Assembly: GCF_017826695.1 (NCBI RefSeq)
Contig: NZ_JAFFZW010000010.1
Span: 1-64,000 of the forward strand
Reading direction: 5' to 3'
Length of the DNA: 64,000 bases
Source of the DNA: Pseudomonas alliivorans
Lineage (GTDB): Bacteria > Pseudomonadota > Gammaproteobacteria > Pseudomonadales > Pseudomonadaceae
Part shown: positions 1-9,210 of the stretch, piece after piece
Position numbering within the stretch: position 1 is the stretch's first letter
Layout: each line of letters starts with the position of its first letter
Notes under the pieces: generated by a model
The model's input: only the letters and a program-made list of their open reading frames with translations
The model's database searches: none
Told to the model about the DNA's origin: nothing
Program-made: the position numbers and the translations under genes

Positions 1-75
1 GTGCACTCGACAGGATTCGAACCTGTGACCGCTCGGTTCGTAGCCGAGTACTCTATCCAGCTGAGCTACGAGTGC
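1..75 (-). tRNA. tRNA-Arg (ACG), 3' end cut by window edge
   Basis: The reverse complement folds as a tRNA with acceptor strands GCACTCG/CGAGTGC, anticodon loop CTACGAA (anticodon ACG) and T-loop GGTTCGAATCC. The 5' end is at 75. The window edge removes the last two bases of the CCA end. The tRNA part is identical to the copy at 163-239. Confidence 0.95.
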
Positions 76-162
76 ATTGGTATTTTTAGACCAGATCACC
101 TCTGGTTGAAGCCAGTCAACTTCAGCGTTGTAATAACTTACAACTTTGAAGCCAACCTTAAA

Positions 163-239
163 TGGTGCACTCGACAGGATTCGAACCTGTGACCGCTCGG
201 TTCGTAGCCGAGTACTCTATCCAGCTGAGCTACGAGTGC
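163..239 (-). tRNA. tRNA-Arg (ACG)
   Basis: A complete 77-nt tRNA on the minus strand with an encoded CCA end (TGG on the plus strand at 163-165) and anticodon ACG. It is a duplicate of the tRNA at 1-75, with 87 bases between them. With the tRNA-Ser upstream it probably forms one transcript read leftward. Confidence 0.96.
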
Positions 240-348
240 ATGTGTTGGTGCCGCGCATTATAGGTCGTCAGATTGTTTAGTCAAGCACTTTTTCTAGTAA
301 ATTCAACAACTTACAGATCAAGCCAAATCTAACGCACTACATAAATAA

Positions 349-439
349 TGGCGGAGAACGGGGGATTCGAACCCCCGACACCCTTTTGAGGTGTACTCCC
401 TTAGCAGGGGAGCGCCTTCGGCCACTCGGCCAGCTCTCC
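349..439 (-). tRNA. tRNA-Ser (GCT)
   Basis: A 91-nt class II tRNA with acceptor GGAGAGC/GTTCTCC, anticodon GCT in the loop between CTCCC and GGGAG, a long variable arm, and an encoded CCA end. It lies directly downstream of rsmA and upstream of the tRNA-Arg copies, all read leftward. Confidence 0.96.
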
Positions 440-501
440 GCAACACGGGGCGTATAATAACCACCCTTTTCCCCGTTTGCAAACCAAAAATTCAATAAAA
501 A

Positions 502-690
502 TTAATGGCTTGGTTCTTCGTCCTTCTCTTTCTTGATCCGCAGGTAGATCTCTTCACGATGAACCGCGACTTCCTTGGGCGCATTGACACCAATACGCAC
601 CTGGTTACCCTTGACGCCCAGCACGGTCACAGTGATTTCACCATCACCAATGATCAGGCTTTCTGCGCACCGACGAGTCAGAATCAGCAT
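502..690 (-). CDS. rsmA: Carbon storage regulator CsrA/RsmA
   Basis: A 62-residue CsrA-family protein beginning MLILTRRCAESL. It is a small dimeric RNA-binding translational regulator that binds GGA motifs in mRNA leaders and is titrated by RsmX/Y/Z-type small RNAs in the Gac/Rsm pathway. Conserved features are the N-terminal LTRR strand and the VAVHREEIYLRI segment that carries the RNA-contacting Arg. The start at 690 is preceded by AAGGAG with good spacing; an upstream in-frame ATG would consume that ribosome-binding site, so it is rejected. The upstream spacer to lysC holds a 7-bp stem (747-753 with 765-771) without a U-tract. Confidence 0.95.
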   Translation of the reverse strand: MLILTRRCAESLIIGDGEITVTVLGVKGNQVRIGVNAPKEVAVHREEIYLRIKKEKDEEPSH

Positions 691-862
691 AACTTTCTCC
701 TTACGCATTCATTCAGGAACAACAGTCTGCACAACCGGTAGGCACAGCCTGCAACAGTGAAGGCTGCAGGCGTGACCCGAGTATCAACTAACGCAAAGAA
801 AAGAACAGCCTTTCTGCGTAGCCCGCAAACGGCACAGCCAGGCCGGGCCGCTTGAAGACCGA

Positions 863-2095
863 TCACTCGCCCTGTCGAGCAGCATCCAGTTCAAAAGCCG
901 TGTGCAGTGCACGTACCGCCAGCTCCAGATACTTTTCTTCAATGACCACGGACACTTTGATTTCCGAGGTAGAGATCATCTGGATATTGATGCTCTCCTT
1001 GGCCAGCGCTTCGAACATGCGACTGGCGACGCCTGCATGGGAACGCATGCCCACGCCGACGATAGAGACCTTGGCGATCTTGGTATCACCGGACACTTCA
1101 CGTGCGCCGATTTCACGCGCCGTCGTTTCAAGCACCTGAAGGGCTGCCTGATAGTCGTTGCGATGAATCGTGAAGGTGAAATCGGTGGTGTTATCGTGCG
1201 CAACATTCTGCACGATCATGTCCACTTCGATGTTTGCCGCGCTGATCGGGCCGAGAATCTTGAACGCCACACCCGGAGTGTCTGGCACGCCACGGATCGT
1301 CAGCTTGGCTTCATCGCGGTTGAAAGCGATGCCGGAAATGATCGGCTGTTCCATGGATTCCTCTTCATCAATGGTAATGAGGGTGCCCGGACCCTCCTTG
1401 AAGCTGTGCAGAACGCGCAGCGGGACATTGTATTTGCCGGCAAACTCGACCGCCCGGATCTGCAGCACCTTGGAACCGAGGCTGGCCATTTCCAGCATCT
1501 CTTCGAAGGTGATCTTGTCCAGACGCTGCGCTTGCGAAACAACCCGCGGATCGGTGGTGTAGACACCATCGACATCGGTGTAGATCTGGCACTCATCAGC
1601 TTTCAAGGCTGCCGCCAGCGCGACACCCGTGGTGTCCGAGCCGCCGCGGCCCAGCGTAGTGATGTTGCCGTCCTCGTCGACACCCTGGAAACCGGCAACC
1701 ACCACCACACGACCTTCTTTCAGGTCATTGCGGATTTTCTGGTCGTCGATCTGCAGAATGCGCGCCTTGTTGTGCGCGCTGTCGGTGAGAATACGCACCT
1801 GGTTGCCGGTGTAGGACACCGCAGGCACACCGCGCTTGATCAACGCCATGGCCAGCAGTGCGATCGTGACCTGCTCGCCCGTGGACACGATTACGTCGAG
1901 CTCACGTGGAACCGGTTGATCACTGATCTGCCTGGCCAGCTCGATAAGGCGATTGGTTTCGCCGCTCATGGCCGACAGGACCACGACCAGATCAACGCCC
2001 GCCTCACGGAATTTCTTGACCTTGTCGGCCACCTGCTCGATGCGCTCGACAGAGCCCACGGAGGTGCCGCCAAATTTCTGTACGATTAAAGCCAT
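863..2095 (-). CDS. lysC: Aspartate kinase
   Basis: A 410-residue aspartokinase that phosphorylates L-aspartate at the entry to the lysine, threonine, methionine and diaminopimelate pathways. The kinase domain starts with KFGGTSVGSVERI (residues 7-19) and carries the GRGGSDTTGVALAAALKA segment. Two ACT domains follow from about residue 265 (TIRGVPDTPGVAFKILGPI and KVSIVGVGMRSHAGVASRMF) and mediate feedback inhibition. Length matches the monofunctional Pseudomonas enzyme. It sits between alaS and rsmA, all read leftward, an order I recall from Pseudomonas genomes. Cytoplasmic. Confidence 0.96.
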   Translation of the reverse strand: MALIVQKFGGTSVGSVERIEQVADKVKKFREAGVDLVVVLSAMSGETNRLIELARQISDQPVPRELDVIVSTGEQVTIALLAMALIKRGVPAVSYTGNQVRILTDSAHNKARILQIDDQKIRNDLKEGRVVVVAGFQGVDEDGNITTLGRGGSDTTGVALAAALKADECQIYTDVDGVYTTDPRVVSQAQRLDKITFEEMLEMASLGSKVLQIRAVEFAGKYNVPLRVLHSFKEGPGTLITIDEEESMEQPIISGIAFNRDEAKLTIRGVPDTPGVAFKILGPISAANIEVDMIVQNVAHDNTTDFTFTIHRNDYQAALQVLETTAREIGAREVSGDTKIAKVSIVGVGMRSHAGVASRMFEALAKESINIQMISTSEIKVSVVIEEKYLELAVRALHTAFELDAARQGE

Positions 2096-2188
2096 CTCAA
2101 AGCCGCCTCAGAACCCGTTAAGGGCACCCATTGATCGTCGAATTCGCATGACAGGCCCGCCTTGCGCGGACGGACCTGCGGATTCGAT

Positions 2189-4813
2189 TCAGATACCCTG
2201 CTCTACAAAAGGAACGGTCAGTGCCAGCGCAGCATCCAGCGCACCTGCATCGACACCGCCACCTTGAGCCATGTCAGGACGACCGCCGCCCTTGCCGCCT
2301 ACCGCTGCGGCCGCTTGTTTCATCAAATCACCGGCTTTGAGTTGGCCAGTCAGGTCCTTGGTCACGCCTGCAACCAAGACAACCTTGTCTTCATGAACAC
2401 TGCCGAGCAGGATCACTGCGCGGCCGAGCTTGTTCTTCAACTGGTCGACAAGCGCCAGCAGCGCCTTGCCGTCCTGACCATCCAGGCGTGTGGCCAGAAC
2501 CTTGACGCCTTTGACATCCAGCGCAGCCGACGACAGATCATCGCCCGCGGCACTGGCGGCCTTGGCCTGCAGTTGCTCCAGTTGTTTTTCCAGCAGACGA
2601 TTGCGCTCAAGCACAGCCGTCAGCTTGTCCAGCAGGTTGTCGCGATTGCCTTTGACCAGCGTCGCGGCTTCCTTCAGTTGGTCTTCGGCCGAGTTCAGCC
2701 AGGCCAGTGCCGCAGCACCGGTGACCGCTTCGATACGACGCACACCTGCAGCGACACCGCCCTCGCTGACAATCTTCAGCAGCGAAATGTCGCCGGTGCG
2801 GTTGGCGTGGATACCGCCGCACAGCTCGACGGAGAAATCACCGCCCATGCTCAGCACGCGAACGCTGTCGCCATACTTCTCGCCGAACAACGCCATTGCG
2901 CCGCGCTTCTTGGCGGTCTCGACGTCGGTTTCTTCGGTCACGACCGGGGTGTTCTTGCGAATCTCGGCGTTGACGATATCTTCCAGCTCACGCAACTGCT
3001 CAGGCTTGATGGCTTCGAAGTGGCTGAAGTCGAAGCGCAGGCGCTGACTGTCGACCAGCGAGCCTTTCTGCTGGACGTGATCGCCCAGCACCTGACGCAA
3101 TGCCGCGTGCAGCAAGTGAGTGGCAGAGTGGTTCAGCGCGGTGGCCTGACGAACCTCGGCCGACACTTCGGTTTCAACCTGCGTGCCGACGGTCAGGCTG
3201 CCACTGGCCACAACGCCGTGGTGCAGGAAAGCGCCGCCGGTCTTGGTGGTGTCGCGTACATCGAAACGCACATCACCGGCCTGCAGGAAGCCGCTGTCAC
3301 CAATCTGGCCGCCGGATTCTGCGTAGAACGGTGTGGTGTCGAGGATCACAACGCCCTCTTCGCCTTCGCTCAGTTGCGGGACGGACTGGCCGTCCTTGTA
3401 CAGCGCTACGACGCTGGCGCTGCCAGTGGTCGCCGAGTAACCGGTGAACAGGGTTGCCGCGTCGACCTTGACCAGACTGTTGTAATCCATGCCAAACGAA
3501 CTGGCCGAACGGGCACGCACGCGCTGGGCGTCCATCTCACGTTCGAAGCCGGCTTCGTCCAGCGTCAGGTTGCGCTCGCGGGCGATGTCGCCGGTCAGGT
3601 CCATCGGGAAGCCGTACGTGTCGTAAAGCTTGAACACGACTTCGCCCGGCACGACCGACCCCTGGAGTTCGGCCAGGTCCTGTTCGAGAATTTTCAGGCC
3701 CTGCTCAAGGGTCTTGGCGAACTGTTCTTCTTCCGCTTTCAGCACGCGCTCGATGTGCGCCTGCTGCTGAACCAGCTCAGGGAACGCAGCCCCCATTTCC
3801 GCGACCAGTGCAGCAACGATCTGGTAGAAGAAGCTGCCCTTGGCGCCCAGCTTGTTGCCATGACGGCAGGCGCGACGAATGATGCGGCGCAGCACGTAGC
3901 CGCGACCTTCATTGGATGGCAGCACGCCGTCGGCAATCAGGAAGCCGCACGAACGGATGTGGTCGGCCACGACTTTCAGGGATGCCTGGTTGTCATTGGT
4001 GCAACCGATGGCCTGGGCGGAGGCCGCCAGCAGGCTCTGGAACAGGTCGATTTCGTAGTTGGAGTGAACGTGCTGCAGCACCGCGCTCACACGCTCAAGG
4101 CCCATGCCGGTGTCGACCGACGGCGCTGGCAGCGGATGCAGCACGCCGTCAGCGGTGCGGTTGAACTGCATGAAAACGTTGTTCCAGATCTCGATGTAAC
4201 GATCGCCGTCTTCCTCCGGCGAACCTGGAGGGCCGCCCCAGATTTCGGGACCGTGATCGAAGAAGATCTCGCTGCAAGGGCCGCACGGACCGGTATCGCC
4301 CATGGTCCAGAAGTTGTCGGAAGCGTAAGGCGCACCCTTGTTGTCACCGATGCGAACCATGCGCTCGGCGGGTACGCCGATTTCCTTGGTCCAGATGTCG
4401 TACGCCTCATCGTCAGTGGCGTAAACCGTAACCCAGAGCTTTTCCTTGGGCAGGTTCAGCCACTTTTCGGAGGTCAGGAATGTCCAGGCATAGGTGATGG
4501 CATCACGCTTGAAGTAATCGCCAAAGCTGAAGTTGCCCAGCATTTCGAAGAACGTGTGGTGACGAGCGGTGTAACCGACGTTTTCCAGGTCATTGTGCTT
4601 GCCACCGGCACGCACGCACTTCTGGCTGGTGACGGCGCGGGTGTAGGCACGCTTCTCCTGACCGAGGAAACAATCCTTGAATTGGTTCATGCCTGCGTTG
4701 GTGAACAACAGGGTCGGGTCGTTGCCCGGAATCAGGGAGCTGGAGGCGACACGGGTGTGGCCCTGCTCTTCGAAGAAGCCAAGGAAGGCTTCACGGATTT
4801 CTGCGCTTTTCAT
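2189..4813 (-). CDS. alaS: Alanyl-tRNA synthetase
   Basis: An 874-residue class II synthetase that charges tRNA-Ala and edits mischarged Ser or Gly. The protein opens MKSAEIREAFLGFFEEQGH and continues with the catalytic core (TNAGMNQFKDCFLG; GDTGPCGPCSEIFFD). The editing domain has the zinc-binding HSATH motif near residue 565 and CGGIH near 665. A C-Ala DHHA1 domain ends the protein with GGKGGGRPDMAQGGG. The start at 4813 is the family start; the open frame extends 41 codons upstream without homology. Length is within two residues of the E. coli enzyme as I remember it. Confidence 0.97.
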   Translation of the reverse strand: MKSAEIREAFLGFFEEQGHTRVASSSLIPGNDPTLLFTNAGMNQFKDCFLGQEKRAYTRAVTSQKCVRAGGKHNDLENVGYTARHHTFFEMLGNFSFGDYFKRDAITYAWTFLTSEKWLNLPKEKLWVTVYATDDEAYDIWTKEIGVPAERMVRIGDNKGAPYASDNFWTMGDTGPCGPCSEIFFDHGPEIWGGPPGSPEEDGDRYIEIWNNVFMQFNRTADGVLHPLPAPSVDTGMGLERVSAVLQHVHSNYEIDLFQSLLAASAQAIGCTNDNQASLKVVADHIRSCGFLIADGVLPSNEGRGYVLRRIIRRACRHGNKLGAKGSFFYQIVAALVAEMGAAFPELVQQQAHIERVLKAEEEQFAKTLEQGLKILEQDLAELQGSVVPGEVVFKLYDTYGFPMDLTGDIARERNLTLDEAGFEREMDAQRVRARSASSFGMDYNSLVKVDAATLFTGYSATTGSASVVALYKDGQSVPQLSEGEEGVVILDTTPFYAESGGQIGDSGFLQAGDVRFDVRDTTKTGGAFLHHGVVASGSLTVGTQVETEVSAEVRQATALNHSATHLLHAALRQVLGDHVQQKGSLVDSQRLRFDFSHFEAIKPEQLRELEDIVNAEIRKNTPVVTEETDVETAKKRGAMALFGEKYGDSVRVLSMGGDFSVELCGGIHANRTGDISLLKIVSEGGVAAGVRRIEAVTGAAALAWLNSAEDQLKEAATLVKGNRDNLLDKLTAVLERNRLLEKQLEQLQAKAASAAGDDLSSAALDVKGVKVLATRLDGQDGKALLALVDQLKNKLGRAVILLGSVHEDKVVLVAGVTKDLTGQLKAGDLMKQAAAAVGGKGGGRPDMAQGGGVDAGALDAALALTVPFVEQGI

Positions 4814-4956
4814 AGGTTCTTCCACGGAGACTGCGGCCAGAGGCAATTGCAAAACGTCAAAGACGTAGCGACGGCAAAGGGCCGCATTATATAGGCGTTG
4901 CGCCCTCGGTACAGTCTGTTTGTACGATAGACACAAGTAACTGGACTATTGGCATG

Positions 4957-5961
4957 TCATTGGCGTGCAAACCCGGCGAACTCTGCAATGACTCGCTCGG
5001 TGTCTGCACGTGAAACATTCAGGTGCGTGACCATTCGCAGGCGTGGCGCGGCCACGAGCCGGATGCCGCGGTCGGCACAGAATGCCTTGAGCGCAGCAGC
5101 GCGGTCGCCGATGTTCACATACACCATGTTGGTCTGCACAGGCTCAACGCTGTAGCCAAGCCCGGCAAGGCCGTCGGCAAGAAACTGTGCGTTGGCGTGA
5201 TCGTCGGCCAGACGCTCGACCTGATGATCCAGCGCGTACAGTCCGGCAGCCGCCAGCGAACCGGCCTGACGCATGCCGCCGCCGACCATCTTGCGCAGCC
5301 TGCGCGCCTTGGCAATCAGTTCATGAGCGCCGGAGAGCACGGAACCCACCGGAGCGCCAAGGCCCTTTGAAAGGCAGATCGAAACGGAGTCGAAATGACG
5401 GGTGATCTCGCGCGCATCGACGTCCAGCCTGACTGCTGCGTTGTACAGCCGCGCACCATCCAGATGCAACGCCAGACCTTTTTCAGCGGTCATGGCGCGT
5501 GCATCGGCCAGATAGGACAACGGCAATACCCGGCCTTGCATGGTGTTTTCCAGCGCGAGCAGACGGGTACGGGCGAAATGGAAGTCATCGGCCTTGATGG
5601 CCTCGCGGACCTGCTGCAGGTCCAGCGATCCGTCGGCTTGCACATCCAGTGGTTGCGGCTGGATCGAGCCCAGCACCGCTGCACCGCCACCCTCATATTT
5701 ATAGGTGTGTGCCTGCTGTCCGACGATGTATTCGTCGCCCCGTTCGCAGTGGGCCATCAACGCCAGCAGGTTACTCATGGTGCCCGACGGCACGAACAAC
5801 GCGGCGGCAAAGCCCAGCCGTTCAGCCAGCGTGGCCTCCAGAAGATTGACCGTCGGGTCTTCCCCGTAAACGTCATCGCCAACAGGCGCCTTGCTCATGG
5901 CATCAAGCATGCCAGCCGTCGGTAAAGTCACGGTGTCACTGCGCAGATCAATGACTGTCAC
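4957..5961 (-). CDS. ltaE: Low-specificity L-threonine aldolase-like PLP enzyme
   Basis: A 334-residue fold-type I PLP protein of the threonine aldolase/beta-eliminating lyase family, which cleaves L-threonine or L-allo-threonine to glycine and acetaldehyde. It begins VTVIDLRSDTVTLPT, has GDDVYGEDPTVNLLE, and carries the PLP lysine at K199 in SICLSKGLGAPVGS. The GTG start at 5961 follows GGGAGC at six bases; an upstream ATG-type start would add 21 unconserved residues. It lies just upstream of alaS but has its own spacer of about 140 bases. Other Pseudomonas threonine aldolases exist, so the substrate is inferred. Confidence 0.85.
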   Translation of the reverse strand: MTVIDLRSDTVTLPTAGMLDAMSKAPVGDDVYGEDPTVNLLEATLAERLGFAAALFVPSGTMSNLLALMAHCERGDEYIVGQQAHTYKYEGGGAAVLGSIQPQPLDVQADGSLDLQQVREAIKADDFHFARTRLLALENTMQGRVLPLSYLADARAMTAEKGLALHLDGARLYNAAVRLDVDAREITRHFDSVSICLSKGLGAPVGSVLSGAHELIAKARRLRKMVGGGMRQAGSLAAAGLYALDHQVERLADDHANAQFLADGLAGLGYSVEPVQTNMVYVNIGDRAAALKAFCADRGIRLVAAPRLRMVTHLNVSRADTERVIAEFAGFARQ

Positions 5962-6175
5962 GAAAAAGCTCCCTGAAATTCGAACGTCGATAATGCATGC
6001 GAGCCAGCGGTTGCAACAAGGCATTACTGAGGCCTCGCTCCATGATAATCAAGCCTGAACGACCCGGCATTGCGCTCCTTTATAAGGAAAAGGCAGGTTC
6101 ACTGTACGAAAGTGTCCATGCATGATCCAAAAAACTGTGATAAAAATCCCGCGCCGGCCAAGAAATGTGTCGGCA

Positions 6176-6341
6176 ACGTTCTCAGGGCGGGGCGTAATTC
6201 CCCACCGGCGGTAATGATGCGCAATGCATCTAGCCCGCGAGCGCTTGAGGGTCGACAGCCACGGCTGACGACTCGCAAGGTCAGCAGACCCGGTGTGATC
6301 CCGGGGCCGACGGTCATAGTCCGGATGAAGAGAGAGCGGGA
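6176..6341 (+). ncRNA. FMN riboswitch (RFN element)
   Basis: The conserved blocks of the RFN aptamer occur in order: GGGCGGGGCGTAATTCCCC, ACCGGCGGTAATGATG, TAGCCCGCGAGCGCTT, GGTCAGCAGACCCGGTGTGA, CCGGGGCCGACGGTCATAGT and CCGGATGAAGAGAGAGCGG. FMN binding is known to turn off downstream riboflavin genes. Here the aptamer precedes a terminator-like hairpin and the ribH2 gene, so it should lower lumazine synthase expression when flavin is plentiful. Confidence 0.96.
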
Positions 6342-6374
6342 GTGGCGTCTAAAAGAACGTCTGCAAAACCCCAT

Positions 6375-6404
6375 CTTGAACGACACCGTTCAAGCGGTTT
6401 TCCT
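6375..6404 (+). terminator. Expression-platform terminator hairpin of the FMN riboswitch
   Basis: A perfect 8-bp stem (6375-6382 with 6387-6394) with an ACAC loop is followed by CGGTTTTCC. It lies between the aptamer and the ribH2 start, where a transcription attenuator is expected. The U-tract is short, so termination strength is uncertain. Confidence 0.7.
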
Positions 6405-6467
6405 ACGCGACTAGAATCCCTTTCGATCCAAATGCCCTGTTTTTTCTATAAACAGGAGTCAGAACAC

Positions 6468-6980
6468 GTGCAACCCACTGCAATCGACAGCAAAAGCAAA
6501 AGTCACCCGAACGAACGCGTCGCGTTCATCCAGGCCTGCTGGCACAAGGAAATCGTCGACCAGAGCCGTAAAGGTTTTGTCGCCGAAATGGCCAACCACG
6601 GCTACGCCGAGAGCGATATCGACTTCTTTGAAGTAGGCGGCGCTTTCGAGATCCCGCTGCACGCCAAACTGCTCGCCAATTCGGGCCGCTACGCCGGCAT
6701 CGTAGGCGCCGCTCTGGTCGTGGACGGTGGCATCTATCGCCACGAGTTCGTTGCGCAGACCGTCGTCAGTGCATTGATGCAGGTCCAGCTGGAAACTGAA
6801 GTCCCGGTCTTCTCCGTGGTACTGACGCCGCATCACTTCCATGCGGGCGAAGAGCATCAGAAATTCTTCTTCGATCACTTCGTGCATAAAGGTGAAGAAG
6901 CTGCAAAGACCTGTGCCGACACCCTCAACAAGGTGCGCGCCCTGCGTCGTCACGAGCTTCAGCAGAAAGCCGCTCGCTAA
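6468..6980 (+). CDS. ribH2: Type II 6,7-dimethyl-8-ribityllumazine synthase
   Basis: A 170-residue lumazine synthase that condenses the ribitylaminouracil with dihydroxybutanone phosphate in riboflavin synthesis. Sequences such as ERVAFIQACWHKEIVD, GAFEIPLHAKLLA, GRYAGIVGAALVVDGGIYRHEFVA, LETEVPVFSVVLTPHHFH and EEHQKFFFDHF match the Brucella/Rhizobium RibH2 class better than the classical icosahedral RibE as I remember them. The GTG start at 6468 has AGGAG nine bases upstream; the frame is open further upstream but runs into the riboswitch leader. It is a stand-alone gene, with no other rib gene adjacent. Confidence 0.92.
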   Translation: MQPTAIDSKSKSHPNERVAFIQACWHKEIVDQSRKGFVAEMANHGYAESDIDFFEVGGAFEIPLHAKLLANSGRYAGIVGAALVVDGGIYRHEFVAQTVVSALMQVQLETEVPVFSVVLTPHHFHAGEEHQKFFFDHFVHKGEEAAKTCADTLNKVRALRRHELQQKAAR

Positions 6981-6992
6981 ACCGGTAAGGAT

Positions 6993-7031
6993 GAGGCTGC
7001 ACTGACTGCCCTGCGCATCAGTTGCAGCCTC
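6993..7031. terminator. Long hairpin between convergent ribH2 and arfB
   Basis: A stem of about 13 bp with one bulged T (GAGGCTGCACTGA with TCAGTTGCAGCCTC) and a 12-base loop fills the gap between the two convergent genes. There is no clear U-tract on either strand, so the function as a terminator is inferred from position. Confidence 0.5.
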
Positions 7032-7037
7032 GCCTGA

Positions 7038-7451
7038 TCAGAAGTCTACCTTCCCCCGCCCTGCCTTGATCGAACCCCGTTTGCTCTTGGACTCCAGCCT
7101 GCGAGTCTTGGAACCTAGGGTCGGCCGCGTCGGCCTGCGCTTTTTCTCGACCTTCGCTGCATTGACGATCAACTCGCTCAACCGCAATAGCGCATCGGCA
7201 CGGTTCTGCTCCTGCGTACGGTATTGCTGCGCCTTGATCACGATCACGCCATCGCTGGTGATCCGACTGTCGCTCAGCGCCAGCAGCCTCTCCTTGTAGA
7301 AAGGCGGCAGCGAAGACGCGTGAATGTCGAAACGCAGATGCATGGCACTGGACACCTTGTTGACGTTCTGCCCACCCGCGCCCTGGGCACGAATAGCGGT
7401 CAACTCGATCTCAGTGTCCGGCAGATGGACGTTGTTGGAAATCACCAGCAT
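7038..7451 (-). CDS. arfB: Alternative ribosome-rescue factor, peptidyl-tRNA hydrolase ArfB
   Basis: A 137-residue release-factor-like protein of the ArfB/YaeJ/ICT1 family. It hydrolyses peptidyl-tRNA on stalled ribosomes independently of a stop codon. The catalytic GGQ is at residues 26-28 in RAQGAGGQNVNKV. A basic C-terminal tail (KKRRPTRPTLGSKTRRLESKSKRGSIKAGRGK) is the part known to enter the empty mRNA channel. Length matches the family. It faces ribH2 tail to tail. Confidence 0.95.
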   Translation of the reverse strand: MLVISNNVHLPDTEIELTAIRAQGAGGQNVNKVSSAMHLRFDIHASSLPPFYKERLLALSDSRITSDGVIVIKAQQYRTQEQNRADALLRLSELIVNAAKVEKKRRPTRPTLGSKTRRLESKSKRGSIKAGRGKVDF

Positions 7452-7520
7452 GAAAACATCTACGCAAAATCGGAATGAAAGCCAAGGATACGCCGCCCGC
7501 AGCCCACGTGCATGGCCGAA

Positions 7521-7551
7521 ATAAAAAACCCGGCCTCATGAGCCGGGTTCT
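7521..7551 (-). terminator. Rho-independent terminator of the aromatic permease gene
   Basis: On the minus strand AACCCGGC pairs with GCCGGGTT around a short loop and is followed by TTTTAT. It lies just past the stop codon of the permease gene that ends at 7568. Confidence 0.85.
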
Positions 7552-7567
7552 TCAAAAGCGAATCACA

Positions 7568-8977
7568 CTACTTGGCGGTCGCAGACGCCGCCACCCGATT
7601 GCGTCGACTCTTGATCCGGTAGCAGAGCCACATCGCAGCCAGCCAGACCGGTATTGCGTAGACCGATATCTGAATGCCGGGAATCATCAGCATGATGCCC
7701 AGAATGAACACCACGAACGCCAGACAGAAGTAGTTGCCGTACGGATACCACAAGGCCTTGAACAGCGGGATCTGTTGCGTGCGATTCAGGTGCTGACGGA
7801 ATTTGAGGTGCGAATAGCTGATCATTGCCCAGTTGATGACCAGCGTGGCCACCACCAGCGACATCAGCAACTCCAGCGCATGCTGCGGAATGAAGTAATT
7901 GAGCAGCACCGCCACCAGCGTCACCGCAGCCGAGGCGAAGATCGCCTTGACCGGTACACCACGCTTGTCCACCTGCGCCAGCACTTTGGGCGCATCGCCC
8001 TGCTCGGCCATGCCGACCAGCATACGGCTGTTGCAGTAGGTGCCGCTGTTGTAGACCGACAACGCCGCAGTCAGGACAACGAAATTGAGAATGTGCGCAG
8101 CGGTGTCACTGCCCAGCATCGAGAACACCTGGACGAACGGGCTGCCGCTGTAGGAATCGCCCGAGGCATTAAGACTGGTCAGCAGACTGTCCCAAGGGGT
8201 GAGCGAGAGCAGCACCACCAATGCGCCGATGTAGAAAATCAGGATGCGGTAGATGACCTGATTGATGGCTTTCGGAATGACCGTTTTCGGCTGCTCTGCC
8301 TCGGCCGCAGTAAAGCCAAGCATTTCCAGACCACCAAATGAAAACATGATGATCGCCAGCGCCATCACCAGACCGCTGACCCCATTGGGGAAGAATCCGC
8401 CGTGCTCCCAGAGGTTGCTGACCGACGCCTGCGGTCCGCCGTTGCCACTGACCAGCATGTAACTGCCCAGCGCGATCATGCCGATGATGGCGACAACCTT
8501 GATGATCGCGAACCAGAATTCGGTCTCGCCGAACACTTTGACGTTGGCCAGGTTGATGACGTTGATGAGCACGAAGAAGACGGCAGCCGAGACCCAGCTC
8601 GGGATATCGGGCAACCAGTAATGGATGTACTTGCCGACCGCCGTCAGTTCCGACATGCCGACCAGGATATACAGCAGCCAGCAGTTCCAGCCGGACAGAA
8701 AACCGGCAAAGCCGCCCCAGTAGTTGTGCGCGAAATGGCTGAACGACCCGGCCACCGGCTCTTCGACGATCATTTCACCTAGCTGGCGCATGATCATGAA
8801 GGCGATAAAGCCGCAAATCGCATACCCGAGAATCATCGACGGCCCGGCTGATTTCAGCACGCCCGCCGAGCCGAGAAACAGGCCAGTGCCGATGGCGCCG
8901 CCAAGCGCGATCAACTGGATGTGTCGATTCTTGAGGCCACGCTTCAACTCGCCAGACGCTGAGTTTTGTTCACTCAT
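7568..8977 (-). CDS. aroP: Aromatic amino acid/APC-family permease
   Basis: A 469-residue inner-membrane symporter of the amino acid permease family, with about 12 hydrophobic segments. Signature stretches are LKRGLKNRHIQLIALGGAIG, GTGLFLGSAGVLKSAGP, EEPVAGSFSHFAHNYWG, FGETEFWFAIIKV and SVYNSGTYCNSRMLVGMAEQ, closest in memory to AroP of E. coli. It probably imports phenylalanine, tyrosine or tryptophan with protons; a related CycA/GabP-type substrate cannot be excluded. The ATG at 8977 is chosen because the conserved sequence begins there and the 25 upstream codons have no homology. Confidence 0.85.
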   Translation of the reverse strand: MSEQNSASGELKRGLKNRHIQLIALGGAIGTGLFLGSAGVLKSAGPSMILGYAICGFIAFMIMRQLGEMIVEEPVAGSFSHFAHNYWGGFAGFLSGWNCWLLYILVGMSELTAVGKYIHYWLPDIPSWVSAAVFFVLINVINLANVKVFGETEFWFAIIKVVAIIGMIALGSYMLVSGNGGPQASVSNLWEHGGFFPNGVSGLVMALAIIMFSFGGLEMLGFTAAEAEQPKTVIPKAINQVIYRILIFYIGALVVLLSLTPWDSLLTSLNASGDSYSGSPFVQVFSMLGSDTAAHILNFVVLTAALSVYNSGTYCNSRMLVGMAEQGDAPKVLAQVDKRGVPVKAIFASAAVTLVAVLLNYFIPQHALELLMSLVVATLVINWAMISYSHLKFRQHLNRTQQIPLFKALWYPYGNYFCLAFVVFILGIMLMIPGIQISVYAIPVWLAAMWLCYRIKSRRNRVAASATAK

Positions 8978-9210
8978 CAAAAGCCACCTGATTGTTCTTG
9001 TTCTGTGACGGAATAGGACCTGTTGCGCTCGTGACGTAACAGAATGCAGCACGCGGGACGGGTAGCCCCGAGCGTTTCAAAACAGCAGTGATTCACAGAA
9101 AAAAGCGCGGCATTGTACACCGGCCTCCACATCGAGGTTTAAAAGAGGACGGGCAGATGTGTCGGGTCGTTTATCCAAATCATTTCGCAGAGCAAAAACA
9201 TCCAGAAACA

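Noticed and set aside
690..708. Longer rsmA start (MRKEKV extension)
   Set aside because: The extension codons are the AAGGAG ribosome-binding site of the conserved start.
902..2089. 395-codon open frame antisense to lysC
   Set aside because: Complement of aspartate kinase; His/Asp/Arg-rich composition typical of a mirrored frame.
2162..4894. 910-codon open frame antisense to alaS
   Set aside because: It is the complement of a fully conserved AlaRS gene in high-GC DNA; its translation has no recognisable domain and its composition follows from the alaS codons.
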